Origin: Clostridium sp.
GTDB lineage: Bacteria; Bacillota; Clostridia; Clostridiales; Clostridiaceae
DNA: 45,427 bases
NCBI GenBank assembly: GCA_028692255.1
Contig: JAQUXS010000011.1
Span: 1 to 45,427 of the forward strand
Direction of reading: 5' to 3'
Below the pieces are notes generated by a model. The model had not been told where the DNA came from. It made no database searches and was given only the letters and a program-made list of their open reading frames with translations. Below are positions 35,704 to 45,246 of this stretch, piece by piece (within the stretch, counting starts at the first letter, position 1; every line of letters begins with the position of its first letter). Made by a program: the position numbers and the translations under genes.

Positions 35704-37773
35704 ATGATTAGTAAAGATGATACAAGTAGACAGACATCTAAGAAAATATTTATATTTTTAAGTGCAGTTATTATCATATATGCTATTATGTTAACTTCTG
35801 TTGTACCTACAACGTACAATATAAAAGAAGGGGATATAGCTAAAAGTGATATTAAAGCACAAAGAGATGTTGAAGATAAAGAAGCAACTATCCAAAGACA
35901 AAAAGAAGCAATGGATTCTATTGGTCAGCAGTACGATAAAAGAACTGATGTGGAAACTGATGCACAGCAGAGTGTTTCAAGTGATTTTAGTAAGATAAAT
36001 TCTATAAAAAGTCAAAATATAGATATAAATCAAAAAAAGTCACAGCTTAGGAATTCTCCACTACAGTATGACTTAAGTGATGCAGAGCTTAACACATGGT
36101 TTTCAATGAATTCGGATGACTTTAATAATCTGCAAACTTATGTGTTAAAAGTTATTGATGGCATGTATTCAAATGGTATAAAAGAAGATAGCAATGAAGA
36201 TATTAAAAAAGCTCAAAATTATATAGCTTTGCAATTTTCAAAATCAAAATTGAGCAAAGATACAAATAATCTTGGCATTGTAATTGCGCAGAATTATATA
36301 AAACCCAACCTTTTTGTAAATACAGATAAAACAAATGAAGTTAAATTAAATGCAAAGAAAAATGTTTCACCGGTAATTATAAAAAAAGATCAGATAATTG
36401 TAAAAGAGGGAGAACCTGTAACAAAGGAACAAATTAATATACTTGATTCATTAGGTCTTTTAAATGATAACAAATTTTCAAATTGGTACATATATGTTAG
36501 TCTTTTTGCACTTGATTTTATAATAATGATAATAGAAATGTATTATTTATATAAATACCATAATAAGGTATTTAATAATAATAGATATCTAATACTTATA
36601 TTTTTAATAAATATTATATATTTGATATTTGCCAGAACTTTAAATATAATTTCACCATTTTTAATACCTTTGGGATTTTTACCAATGATTCTTACAATAC
36701 TTTTAAATGAAAATATATCTATTTTTATTAGCCTTTTCAATTGTGTTTTGCTTAGTGTAATTGTGGGATTTAATCTTCAAATAGTACTTATAGCTGTAAT
36801 GAGTACGCTTATATCTGCTATAGTATTAAAGAAAATTCAAATGAGAAATGATATATTATATGCATCATTTTATATAGGAATTGTTAATTCTGTAATTACT
36901 TTTTCAACGGGATTCTTAATAAGTAATAATTTTATAAGTGTAGTAGAAATTACATTTTATGCTTTTTTAGGCGCATGTTTATCTTCAATATTAACTATAG
37001 GCTTCTTACCTTCTATGGAGAGCATTTTTGATATTGTGACAACAGTAAAGCTACTGGAACTTTCAAATCCAAATCAGCCTCTTTTAAAAAAGCTTTTAAC
37101 AGAAGCACCAGGAACGTATCATCATAGCATAATGGTTGCTAATCTTTCAGAAGTTGCAGCACAAAATATAGGGTGCAATCCAATATTTGCAAGAGCAGCT
37201 GCGTATTATCATGATATTGGAAAAATAAAGAGACCTTATTTTTTCAAAGAAAATCAGTTTGGAATGGAAAATCCACATGATAAAATGACTCCTAATTTAA
37301 GTGCAATGGTTATAATATCACATGTTAAAGATGGAATTGAACTGGCAAAGGAATATAACGTTCCAAGTGATATTCAGGATATAATTGCAGAACATCATGG
37401 AACTACTCTTACTAAATATTTTTATATAACTATGAAAAATCAAAGTAAAAAGCCTGAAGATGTGAATGAGGATGAATTTAGATATCCAGGTCCTAAACCA
37501 AGATCTAAGGAAAGTGCTATAATTATGCTTGCAGATGGTGTTGAGGCTTCGGTGCGTTCTATTCCAAATCCTACAAAAGGCAGAATAGAAGAAATGGTAA
37601 ACAACATTATAAAATCAAGGCTTGATGAAGGTGAACTTCAAAATTGTGATCTTACATTTAATGACCTCACAGTTATAAGAAAAACTTTTTTAAATACACT
37701 TAATGGAGTTTACCATAAGAGAATAGAATACCCTAAAGATAAATCGCAATTAAAAAATGAAAAGGTGAAATAG
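35704..37773 (+). CDS. pgpH: 7TM-HD family cyclic-di-AMP phosphodiesterase (PgpH/YqfF)
   Basis: 689 residues. An N-terminal membrane helix and an extracellular 7TMR-HDED domain (about 40-250) precede seven membrane helices (about 260-430) and a cytoplasmic HD domain with [31 protein letters not shown] and AEHHGTT. The family degrades c-di-AMP to pApA; the extracellular part is a sensor in homologues. ATG 35704 follows GGGAG. The order yqfD-pgpH-ybeY-dgkA-era is typical of Firmicutes. Confidence 0.95.
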   Translation: MISKDDTSRQTSKKIFIFLSAVIIIYAIMLTSVVPTTYNIKEGDIAKSDIKAQRDVEDKEATIQRQKEAMDSIGQQYDKRTDVETDAQQSVSSDFSKINSIKSQNIDINQKKSQLRNSPLQYDLSDAELNTWFSMNSDDFNNLQTYVLKVIDGMYSNGIKEDSNEDIKKAQNYIALQFSKSKLSKDTNNLGIVIAQNYIKPNLFVNTDKTNEVKLNAKKNVSPVIIKKDQIIVKEGEPVTKEQINILDSLGLLNDNKFSNWYIYVSLFALDFIIMIIEMYYLYKYHNKVFNNNRYLILIFLINIIYLIFARTLNIISPFLIPLGFLPMILTILLNENISIFISLFNCVLLSVIVGFNLQIVLIAVMSTLISAIVLKKIQMRNDILYASFYIGIVNSVITFSTGFLISNNFISVVEITFYAFLGACLSSILTIGFLPSMESIFDIVTTVKLLELSNPNQPLLKKLLTEAPGTYHHSIMVANLSEVAAQNIGCNPIFARAAAYYHDIGKIKRPYFFKENQFGMENPHDKMTPNLSAMVIISHVKDGIELAKEYNVPSDIQDIIAEHHGTTLTKYFYITMKNQSKKPEDVNEDEFRYPGPKPRSKESAIIMLADGVEASVRSIPNPTKGRIEEMVNNIIKSRLDEGELQNCDLTFNDLTVIRKTFLNTLNGVYHKRIEYPKDKSQLKNEKVK

Positions 37774-37774
37774 A

Positions 37775-38275
37775 ATGATTTTTATAGATAATAGGCAAAA
37801 TAAAATAAAATTTACTAGCGAATATGAAAAAACGATTAAAGAACTTATAGATTGCGCACTTAAAGATGAAGGCGTTAATGTTCCCTATGAAGTTTCAATG
37901 ATATTAATTGATAATGATGAAATAAGGAAAATAAATAGTGAAATGAGAAATATAGATAGAGCAACGGATGTACTCTCATTTCCAATGCTGGAATATCCAA
38001 ATAAAAAGGTTTTTAAAGAAGTTTATTCAGATTTTAAATTTGAAGATGAATGTTTAGATGATGGGAATCTTGTAATTGGAGACATTGCATTGTCACTGGA
38101 AAGAGCAGAGCAGCAGCGTAAAGAATTTGGACATTCATTTATAAGGGAATGCAGTTATCTTACAGTGCATTCAGTTCTTCATCTTTTGGGTTACGATCAT
38201 ATGATTGAAAGTGATAAAAGGATAATGCGAAAAAGGGAAGAAGAGATACTTCGAAAATTTGACATAAGAAGATAA
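37775..38275 (+). CDS. ybeY: Endoribonuclease YbeY
   Basis: 166 residues. The zinc motif [12 protein letters not shown] gives three histidines in Hx3Hx5[11 protein letters not shown] and [10 protein letters not shown] are typical. YbeY acts in 16S rRNA 3' maturation and ribosome quality control. It starts one base after the pgpH stop with AAAGGTGAA as ribosome-binding site. Confidence 0.96.
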   Translation: MIFIDNRQNKIKFTSEYEKTIKELIDCALKDEGVNVPYEVSMILIDNDEIRKINSEMRNIDRATDVLSFPMLEYPNKKVFKEVYSDFKFEDECLDDGNLVIGDIALSLERAEQQRKEFGHSFIRECSYLTVHSVLHLLGYDHMIESDKRIMRKREEEILRKFDIRR

Positions 38276-38310
38276 TGAAAATAAATGTGTTGATAAGGAT
38301 GGCTTTTTAA

Positions 38311-39009
38311 ATGAAAGTGAAGAAAATTGTAGATAGTTTTAATTATGCTATTGATGGAATGCTTTATGCTGTAAGAACCCAAAAAAATATTAGAATTGAG
38401 CTTGTTGCTACGCTTATTGTTTTAACAGTATGTTTTTTTACAGATTTAAGCAAAATTGAGTTTCTTATTATACTTGTCACAATAACAATGGTAATATTCG
38501 CTGAAATGGTAAACACTGCAATAGAATGTACTGTCGATATGGCTGCAAATTACTATCATCCTCTTGCTAAAATAGCTAAAAACGTTGCAGCAGGAGCTGT
38601 ACTTGTAACTGCCATAAATTCTATAATAGTAGGTTATGTTGTATTTGCTGAAAAATTAAAGCCGGTTTCCTTTTCAATAATATATAAAATAAAAAATTCT
38701 AATTCATATGTTATTTTTGTAATATTAATTATAGTATGTATAGCAACACTTATAGCTAAAGCAATATTTGGAGAGGGAACGCCATTAAGAGGTGGCATGC
38801 CAAGTGGTCATAGCGCCATAGCTTTTTCTCTTGCAACCACTATAACACTAATATCAGAACAGCCCGTTGTTATTGGGTTAAGTTTTTTAATGGCAATTAT
38901 AGTTGCACAGAGTAGAGTTGATTCAGAAGTTCATTCAATATTAGAAGTACTGGCAGGAGCTGCTTTTGGAATGTTAATTACAATTTTAGTTTACAAGATA
39001 TTTACATAA
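38311..39009 (+). CDS. Undecaprenol/diacylglycerol kinase fused to a PAP2 phosphatase domain
   Basis: 232 residues. The first 120 are a complete DgkA/UdpK kinase: an amphipathic start, three membrane helices and FAEMVNTAIECTVDMA with the catalytic Glu-Asn-Glu spacing. The following AKDVAAG reads AKNVAAG, so one conserved Asp is Asn. Residues from about 120 are part of a PAP2 domain: RGGMPSGHSAIAFS and SRVDSEVHSILEVLAGA. The first PAP2 motif KxxxxxxRP is not intact (KAIFGEGTPLRG). It should phosphorylate undecaprenol and perhaps also dephosphorylate the lipid. It sits in the usual dgkA place between ybeY and era. Confidence 0.9.
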   Translation: MKVKKIVDSFNYAIDGMLYAVRTQKNIRIELVATLIVLTVCFFTDLSKIEFLIILVTITMVIFAEMVNTAIECTVDMAANYYHPLAKIAKNVAAGAVLVTAINSIIVGYVVFAEKLKPVSFSIIYKIKNSNSYVIFVILIIVCIATLIAKAIFGEGTPLRGGMPSGHSAIAFSLATTITLISEQPVVIGLSFLMAIIVAQSRVDSEVHSILEVLAGAAFGMLITILVYKIFT

Positions 39010-39035
39010 AATTTTGAAACAAACAAGGAGGAAGA

Positions 39036-39938
39036 ATGCATAAATCAGGATTTATATCTATAATAGGAAGACCTAATGTTGGTAAATCAACATTGATGAA
39101 TTATATAATGAAAGAAAAATTATCAATAGTATCTAATAAGCCACAGACAACTAGAAACAATATACATACAATTTTAAATGGAGAGGATTACCAGCTCGTT
39201 TTTGTAGATACACCGGGGGTTCAAAGGCCAAGAAACAAGCTTGGAGAGTATATGCAAAAGTCTACAAACGAATCCATGCAAGATGTTGACCTTATTGTTT
39301 TTGTTACTACTCCTGACATAAATATGGGTAAGGGAGATGAAATGATTTTAAGTCAACTTGAAGGTGTAAAAACTCCAGTATTTATGGTTTTAAATAAAAT
39401 TGATGAAGTTGAGACAGATAGGGTATTTAAAACACTTAATAATTTCTCGAAGAAATTTCCATTTAAAGAGATAATACCAATATCTGCAGCTAAGGGTAAA
39501 AATGTAGATGAACTTTTAAAATTAATGGTTGAAAACATGCCAGAGGGACCTAAATACTATCCAGAAGATATGTTAACTGATGTTCAGGAAAGATTTGTAG
39601 CATCTGAAATTATAAGAGAAAAGGCACTTAGATTTTTAAGTGAAGAAGTTCCTCATGGAATTGCAGTTGAAATTAGCTCTATGAAAGAACCTAAAGGAGA
39701 AAATATATGTAATATAGAAGCTAATCTTTACTGTGAAAAGGCTTCCCATAAAGGTATAATTATAGGTAAAGATGGTAACATGCTTAAAAAAATTACTAAA
39801 TATGCAAAAATAGATATAGAAAAAATGCTTAAAGAAAAGGCAAATGTTAAAATATGGGTTAAAGTTAAAAAAGAGTGGAGAGATAATCCATTTCTGTTAA
39901 AGGAATTAGGCTATAAAAATAATAAAAAAGATAATTAA
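39036..39938 (+). CDS. era: GTPase Era
   Basis: 300 residues. G1 [15 protein letters not shown], the effector region [15 protein letters not shown]3 [16 protein letters not shown] and G4 NKID. The C-terminal KH domain is complete, with [14 protein letters not shown]. Era binds the 3' end of 16S rRNA and helps 30S assembly. Ribosome-binding site AAGGAGGAAG precedes ATG. recO follows. Confidence 0.97.
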   Translation: MHKSGFISIIGRPNVGKSTLMNYIMKEKLSIVSNKPQTTRNNIHTILNGEDYQLVFVDTPGVQRPRNKLGEYMQKSTNESMQDVDLIVFVTTPDINMGKGDEMILSQLEGVKTPVFMVLNKIDEVETDRVFKTLNNFSKKFPFKEIIPISAAKGKNVDELLKLMVENMPEGPKYYPEDMLTDVQERFVASEIIREKALRFLSEEVPHGIAVEISSMKEPKGENICNIEANLYCEKASHKGIIIGKDGNMLKKITKYAKIDIEKMLKEKANVKIWVKVKKEWRDNPFLLKELGYKNNKKDN

Positions 39939-39979
39939 TTTTTGTAAAAAGGAAATAATATATATAGCGGGGTGATTTT

Positions 39980-40726
39980 CTGTCTATATTTAACAGTAGA
40001 GGCGTAATATTAAAGAGTAAAGATATAGGTGAAAATAATAAACTTTTGTGGATATTTACAGAAAAGTTTGGTAAAATAACTGTAATGGCAAAAGGTGCAA
40101 AAAAAAGTAGAAGTAAACTTATGCCTAGTTCCCTTAGTTTTTGTTTTGGAAATTATACACTTTTTAAAGGTAGAAGTATGTTCAGCTTAAATGAGGGAGA
40201 AATAATTGAATCATTTCAAGAATTTTTATCAGACCTAGATACAATAACATATGCCTCTTATCTATGCGAATTGATTGATATATCAATGGTAGAAGGTGAG
40301 AGTAACAGAGCACTATTTAAAGAACTGTTAGTTGCTTTTTATCTAATAAAAAACAAAGCATGTGATATTGAAACCCTCGCAAGATGTTTCGAAATAAAGC
40401 TTTTATTTTTAACAGGTTATGGACTTGACACTGAAAGATGCGTTAAATGCAGAAAAGAAATAAATACTTCTAGTTACATAAGCTATGAATTTTATGGAGG
40501 TATATGCAGTGAGTGTGAAAGAAATAATGGTAGAAATATAAGTTTTGCTTCTTTCAATGCATTAAAATTTTTATCAAAACTTTCTATGGACAAAATTTAT
40601 AGGGTAAACTTAAGTTCCAAAATGAAAAATGAAATATATGTTATACTAAATGATTTAATTTTTCAAAGTTATGGTAAAAAACCGAAAAGCTTAGAAATAC
40701 TAAATAGTTTAAGGAGGGAAAATTAA
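39980..40726 (+). CDS. recO: DNA repair protein RecO, apparent CTG start
   Basis: The frame shows a normal RecO: OB-fold SRGVILKSKDIGENNKLLWI, VMAKGAKKSRSKL, and a C-terminal zinc site with CVKC (about 154-157) and CSEC. The usual N-terminus lies upstream of the first ATG/GTG/TTG in frame (TTG 40046), which would remove 22 conserved residues. Upstream an in-frame TAG at 39965 limits the start. CTG at 39980 is the only near-start codon, 5-6 bases after GGGGTGA (39970-39975). The protein is then 248 residues, right for the family. RecO loads RecA with RecR. A sequence error in the start codon is the other explanation. Confidence 0.85.
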   Translation: MSIFNSRGVILKSKDIGENNKLLWIFTEKFGKITVMAKGAKKSRSKLMPSSLSFCFGNYTLFKGRSMFSLNEGEIIESFQEFLSDLDTITYASYLCELIDISMVEGESNRALFKELLVAFYLIKNKACDIETLARCFEIKLLFLTGYGLDTERCVKCRKEINTSSYISYEFYGGICSECERNNGRNISFASFNALKFLSKLSMDKIYRVNLSSKMKNEIYVILNDLIFQSYGKKPKSLEILNSLRREN

Positions 40727-40727
40727 A

Positions 40728-41357
40728 ATGGAAGAAATAACACTAGAAAAAATTGATGCTATTAGAGAAAGAACAGGCGTTAGTTACACAGATGCAAAAG
40801 AGGCACTAGAAGAATCAAACGGTAATGTGGTTGATGCATTAGTTTATATAGAAACACTTGCAAAAGAAAAAGAAGAAGAAAAAAGAGGTTCTTTTACAAG
40901 TACAAGAGAAGAATTTACTCAGTGGATTAAAGAGATTGTAAGGAAAGGGAACGTAACAAAAATAGTAGTAAAAAAAGACGACAAAGTTATCCTTGATGTT
41001 CCTGTAAATGCAGGAGTAGCAGCAGGAGTAGTAATAATGGCAGCTTTACCTGCACTATTTGCAGTAATATTTTTAACTGCTGTTGTTACAAAAGTAACTG
41101 TTGAAATTACAAGAGAAGATGGAAGCGTTGAAGTAGTAAATAAGATAATTAGAAATACTGCTGAAAATGTCAAAGATACAGTATCAAATTTTAAAGATGC
41201 AGCTGAGGATGCAGCTGAAAATGTTAAAGAAAAATTTACAAGCAAAGAGGAAACTGATGATAAGGGATTCCAGTATACTGTAAAATTCGATGATGTTTAT
41301 GATAAAAAAAATGATGAAGATAAAAAAGACGACCAAGAAAAGACTACTGATAAGTAA
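40728..41357 (+). CDS. UBA/TS-N domain protein with DUF4342 and charged C-terminal tail
   Basis: 209 residues. An N-terminal UBA-like helical domain (KIDAIRERTGVSYTDAKEAL, about 8-45) is followed by DUF4342 (about 65-135), whose hydrophobic stretch AGVAAGVVIMAALPALFAVI may be membrane-associated. An amphipathic repeat region follows (NVKDTVSNFKDAAEDAAENV), and an acidic/lysine tail. The UBA part resembles the N-terminus of elongation factor Ts. The function is unknown. It begins right after recO with GGAGGG and is commonly found between recO and the CcpN-like gene in clostridia. Confidence 0.82.
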   Translation: MEEITLEKIDAIRERTGVSYTDAKEALEESNGNVVDALVYIETLAKEKEEEKRGSFTSTREEFTQWIKEIVRKGNVTKIVVKKDDKVILDVPVNAGVAAGVVIMAALPALFAVIFLTAVVTKVTVEITREDGSVEVVNKIIRNTAENVKDTVSNFKDAAEDAAENVKEKFTSKEETDDKGFQYTVKFDDVYDKKNDEDKKDDQEKTTDK

Positions 41358-41369
41358 AATTATAATGGG

Positions 41370-41408
41370 CTGTCGCATTAAAAATAGTGCGGCGGTTTAT
41401 TTTTTATA
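41370..41408 (+). terminator. Terminator after the UBA/DUF4342 gene
   Basis: CTGTCGCA (41370-41377) pairs with TGCGGCGG (41388-41395), two wobbles, followed by a T-rich tract. Confidence 0.75.
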
Positions 41409-41417
41409 TGGTATAAT
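41409..41417 (+). promoter_or_regulatory. Extended -10 promoter of the CcpN-like gene
   Basis: TGGTATAAT (41409-41417) immediately behind the terminator T tract, with no -35 box. The start codon would be about 27 bases after the transcription start. Confidence 0.55.
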
Positions 41418-41450
41418 TAACTTGTAATAGTAAGAAAGAGGGTGTAAACC

Positions 41451-42083
41451 ATTAAATTATCACCAAGACAAGAAGAAATAATAAGATTAGTAAGAGAAAC
41501 ACATCCAATTACCAGTGAAAAACTTGCAGAAAAACTTAATGTTACAAGATCAGCACTGAGACCGGATCTTTCAATACTAACAATGACAGGAATACTTGAA
41601 GCAAGACCCAAAGTAGGATATATTTACTCAAGGAAACCCTCTTACAGTATTCTATATGACTACATAAGAAAAATAAAAATTAAAGACATAATGACAAAAC
41701 CAGCAGTTGCACAAGAGGAAACTAAAGTTTACGATGCAATTGTGTACTTATTTTTAAATGATGTGGGGACTCTTTTTATTGAAAATAAGGGATGCCTTGT
41801 TGGTGCAGTATCGAGAAAAGATTTCCTGAAAATAGCAATAGGTGGCACTGATCTTCATGAGGTTCCAGTAGGAGTTATTATGACAAGAATGCCCAATATT
41901 GTATGTGTAAAAGCAGAGGATCTAGCTTATACATCTGCAAAAAAAATAATAGAACATGAAGTTGACAGTCTTCCTGTAGTTGAGAAAAGCGAAAAAGAAG
42001 GCAAGGAAATTTATAAGATAATAGGTAAAGTATCAAAAACCAATATAACAAGATTACTTGTTAAACTTGGAGGCAATGTCTAA
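41451..42083 (+). CDS. ccpN: CcpN-like transcriptional repressor (HTH + CBS pair), apparent ATT start
   Basis: An HTH domain, KLSPRQEEIIRLVRETHPIT and SEKLAEKLNVTRSALRPDLS, precedes two CBS domains (about 75-210; KIKDIMTKPAVAQEETKVYD, VIMTRMPNIVCV). This is the CcpN/YqzB architecture; CcpN represses gluconeogenic genes in Bacillus. The first ATG in frame (41583) would delete the whole HTH. An in-frame TAA at 41445-41447 bars any start further upstream. The remaining candidate is ATT 41451, 6 bases after GAGGGTG (41438-41444). The product is then 210 residues, close to Bacillus CcpN. Confidence 0.85.
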   Translation: MKLSPRQEEIIRLVRETHPITSEKLAEKLNVTRSALRPDLSILTMTGILEARPKVGYIYSRKPSYSILYDYIRKIKIKDIMTKPAVAQEETKVYDAIVYLFLNDVGTLFIENKGCLVGAVSRKDFLKIAIGGTDLHEVPVGVIMTRMPNIVCVKAEDLAYTSAKKIIEHEVDSLPVVEKSEKEGKEIYKIIGKVSKTNITRLLVKLGGNV

Positions 42084-42086
42084 AGT

Positions 42087-42121
42087 AAAAACACTATTAA
42101 TTTAAAATCAATAGTGTTTTT
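42087..42121. terminator. Bidirectional terminator between ccpN-like and cotS-like genes
   Basis: AAAAACACTATT (42087-42098) pairs perfectly with AATAGTGTTTTT (42110-42121), 11-base loop, A and T flanks on both sides. It overlaps the stop codon of the minus-strand gene. Confidence 0.88.
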
Positions 42122-43163
42122 TATCTATAATAGAAGCAAAAGAATCTATCATTTCTATTTGATTTTCAAGATTTCGTGAAGCCTTTTCTAGAAGTGAAGT
42201 AAAAGCTTGTTTATTACATACGTTTATGTTATTGTAATAGTCTCTTGCAAGTTTCCAATGTTTTTGTGGAAAACTTAAATATGAAAGAATATATAGATAT
42301 TCATCTTTATTAAGGGGAGTATCTTTTTCGTAAGTTTCAAGACATTTAAGCAAAAGTTCCAGATTCCAGTTTGTATTTTCTCTTTTTAAAAATCTCCTTA
42401 GAAAATAGGAAATATCGTGGACACAATAGTCAATTTTACATTTATCAAAATCAATTATCCAAAGGTTACCTTTGTCATCAAATATAATGTTTTTATTAAC
42501 GTAGTCAAGATGGCAAAGAGAAGATCTTAGATTATTAAAATTAATTTCAGATGCACTTTTTACAGCTATTTTTGTTAGATGCATATAACTATCAAAGTTT
42601 TCTATAAATATTTTAGAAAAATTATCTCCGTATTTAAAGGCTGAGTTCGAAAAATATAGGAACTGATTAAAATGTCTATTCATTAGTAGATAAATATTTT
42701 CATATCCAATTCTCTTTGAACTTCCTAGGATTGGATAAAAATTTTCTCCAGCGCTGTGAATTTTAGAAAGAACTAAAGCAGATTTTAGAACATGGTTTAT
42801 ATTGTCATAGTTGCATTTTTCGCCTTCAATCCATGGTGTAAGTATAAATAACATATCTTTGTAAGTTACGTACCTATTTTTATTTACTGTTTTTAGTATT
42901 CTAGGGACGTTTAAATTAAAATGATAAAGCCACTCTATTGCGGAGTAAACAAACAATAGGTCTTCCTTTTGATAGTAAAGCTTTTTTAGGCAATAAAAGT
43001 CTTCACCACTTTTAAGTTTATACACAGCACGCTGTTTTTCAGTATCTTTGAATTTTATTTGATATATTATGCAACCTTTAAGATTATAAGCTGTAAGTAC
43101 ATTGCTTTGCAGTTCTTCATTAGACAGTAAACTATTAGAATAAGTTTGAGTAACATTTGGCAT
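42108..43163 (-). CDS. CotS-family spore coat protein, kinase-like fold
   Basis: 351 residues of the CotS/aminoglycoside-phosphotransferase-like fold: a catalytic loop LCHLDYVNKNIIFDDKGN with HxDxxxxN, then WIIDFDKCKID as the DFG equivalent, and a C-terminal YILSYLSFPQKHWKLARDYY typical of clostridial CotS. It likely phosphorylates or assembles coat material in the mother cell. Ribosome-binding site AGGAGA precedes ATG on the minus strand. It separates the CcpN-like gene from dnaG and runs opposite to both. Confidence 0.88.
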   Translation of the reverse strand: MPNVTQTYSNSLLSNEELQSNVLTAYNLKGCIIYQIKFKDTEKQRAVYKLKSGEDFYCLKKLYYQKEDLLFVYSAIEWLYHFNLNVPRILKTVNKNRYVTYKDMLFILTPWIEGEKCNYDNINHVLKSALVLSKIHSAGENFYPILGSSKRIGYENIYLLMNRHFNQFLYFSNSAFKYGDNFSKIFIENFDSYMHLTKIAVKSASEINFNNLRSSLCHLDYVNKNIIFDDKGNLWIIDFDKCKIDYCVHDISYFLRRFLKRENTNWNLELLLKCLETYEKDTPLNKDEYLYILSYLSFPQKHWKLARDYYNNINVCNKQAFTSLLEKASRNLENQIEMIDSFASIIDKKHY

Positions 43164-43398
43164 AGCAAATCTCCTGTATAATAACTTTCATTATAAGAAT
43201 ATTAATGTAAGGCAGCGGATATACATTGAATTGAATAATAGTTTCAAATTAAATATAAAAAATAAGAGGAGTTTTTATAATTGTATAGAATTAAAATAAT
43301 AAGAAAGGATAGATAAAATGGAATAAATATCTATTGTATTTGGCAGAATAAAATTTATGGAGTTTTAATTTAAAATAAAAAAAGGAATTTTGATAATT

Positions 43399-43428
43399 TT
43401 GTCGAATTGGTACTTGTTATGATAAAAT
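43399..43428 (+). promoter_or_regulatory. Candidate dnaG-rpoD promoter
   Basis: TTGTCG (43399-43404) and TAAAAT (43423-43428) with 18-base spacing, in the A/T-rich 289-base gap between the divergent cotS-like gene and dnaG. Nothing else was recognised in this gap. Confidence 0.45.
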
Positions 43429-43452
43429 ATTTTGTGAGGTGTGAAAATCCTT

Positions 43453-45225
43453 GTGATACCTGAAGATGTTATAGAAAAAATTAAAGAAGAAAATGATATT
43501 GTAGACATAATATCTCAAAAGGTAAGATTAAAAAAAAGTGGCCGAAACTATTTGGGGCTTTGTCCTTTTCACAGTGAAAAGACCCCATCATTCAGTGTAT
43601 CACCTGAAAAACAAATATACAAGTGTTTCGGTTGTGGAGAAGCTGGCAATGTAATTACATTTGTCATGAAAACTAGAAATCTACCTTTTATTGATGCAGT
43701 GAAAATTCTTGCTGATAGAGTAAATATAGATGTTGAAAGCTATGAAAATGGCAGTTCCAAAATAAAGGATGCAAATAAAAATTTATTTAAGCTCAACATA
43801 GAAGCAGCAAGGTATTTTTATTATAATCTTCACCATAGTAAGACAGCGATGGAGTATTTTAGGCAAAGAGGTATAAGCGAAAGTACAATGAGGAGATTCG
43901 GGCTTGGATATGCTTTGGATGATTGGCATGGAGCTATGAATTTCTTAAGGAAAAAAGGTTATACCGAATTGGACTTATTAAACAATGGAATAATAACTCA
44001 AAATGATAAGGGAAATAAATATGATAGATTTAGAAACAGAGTGATTTTCCCGGTGTTTGATTACAGGGGACGGGTTATAGGTTTTGGAGGAAGGGTGTTA
44101 GATGATTCTAAACCTAAGTATCTAAACTCTCCAGAGACAAAACTTTTTAAAAAAGGTATAAATTTATATGGACTTAATTTTGTGCTTAAAAATTATATAG
44201 GAAGAACATTTATAATGGTAGAAGGTTATATGGATTGTATATCATTACACCAGTATGGCATAAACAATACGGTAGCATCTTTAGGAACTGCGCTTACAGT
44301 TTCCCAGGCTAAACTTTTAAAAAGATATGCTGATAATATTATAATATCTTATGATGCTGATACAGCTGGTCAGAAGGCTACTATTAGAGGACTTAAAATA
44401 TTAAGAGATGCAGGACTTAATGTGAAAGTATTGAAAGTGCCTAGTGGAAAAGATCCAGATGAGTATATAAGAAAGAATGGAAAAGAAGCTTTTCAAAAAC
44501 TTATAGAAAATGCCACGCCTCTTATAGATTACAGAATGGATAGGGCAAAAGATGGGATTAATTTAAATGATGATGAAGATAAATTTAAATATGTAAAAAG
44601 AGTTTCCAACATTTTGCTTGAATTAGAACCAGTTGAAAAAGACATATATATAAAAAAACTTTCTGAAATTTCAGGCATAAAAGAGCAGTCAATTTATGAC
44701 CTTATGAGTAGAAAAGTGAAATATGACGCTAAAAAGTTACATACAATGAATAATATGGATAAATTTGGACAGAAATTATATATAGAACCTGCTCATCTGA
44801 AAGCTGAGAGACTTATCCTTAAGCTCATGACATTAAAAAAGGAATTTTTTGAGTATATTATATCTATAATTAATTATAATGAGTTAAATTATGAAAGTCA
44901 TAAAAAGATATTTAAGATAATTGTAGAGAATAATGAAGATAACACAGATGAACTTTTAAAGAAAATTGAAAGTAGCTGTGACGATGCTAAAAGTTCATCG
45001 GAATGGGTTAATATTTGTGAAGAACAATTAAATGATAACAACTGTGATATGAAAATTTTAATTGACGATTATATTAAAACCATAAAAAAATATAGGTTAG
45101 AGGAGTCCAAAAAAGAAGTTATGAAAAATGTTAAATTATATGAACAAAAAGGAATGCTGAAAGAATCTTTGAGTATGGCTAGAAAATTAGGTTCAATTCA
45201 GAAAGAGATAAATAATTTAATATAA
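43453..45225 (+). CDS. dnaG: DNA primase
   Basis: 590 residues. The zinc domain has CPFHSEKTPSFSVSPEKQ and KCFGCGEAGN (Cys-His-Cys-Cys). The catalytic core has FRNRVIFPVFDYRGRVIGF and Toprim motifs MVEGYMDC and SYDADTAGQKA. The C-terminal helicase-binding region follows. DnaG makes RNA primers at the replication fork. GTG 43453 gives the usual MIPEDVIEKIKEENDIV start, 12 bases after GAGGTG; GTG 43441 directly abuts that signal. rpoD follows. Confidence 0.95.
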   Translation: MIPEDVIEKIKEENDIVDIISQKVRLKKSGRNYLGLCPFHSEKTPSFSVSPEKQIYKCFGCGEAGNVITFVMKTRNLPFIDAVKILADRVNIDVESYENGSSKIKDANKNLFKLNIEAARYFYYNLHHSKTAMEYFRQRGISESTMRRFGLGYALDDWHGAMNFLRKKGYTELDLLNNGIITQNDKGNKYDRFRNRVIFPVFDYRGRVIGFGGRVLDDSKPKYLNSPETKLFKKGINLYGLNFVLKNYIGRTFIMVEGYMDCISLHQYGINNTVASLGTALTVSQAKLLKRYADNIIISYDADTAGQKATIRGLKILRDAGLNVKVLKVPSGKDPDEYIRKNGKEAFQKLIENATPLIDYRMDRAKDGINLNDDEDKFKYVKRVSNILLELEPVEKDIYIKKLSEISGIKEQSIYDLMSRKVKYDAKKLHTMNNMDKFGQKLYIEPAHLKAERLILKLMTLKKEFFEYIISIINYNELNYESHKKIFKIIVENNEDNTDELLKKIESSCDDAKSSSEWVNICEEQLNDNNCDMKILIDDYIKTIKKYRLEESKKEVMKNVKLYEQKGMLKESLSMARKLGSIQKEINNLI

Positions 45226-45246
45226 AAACGAAAGGAGGACATTTCT

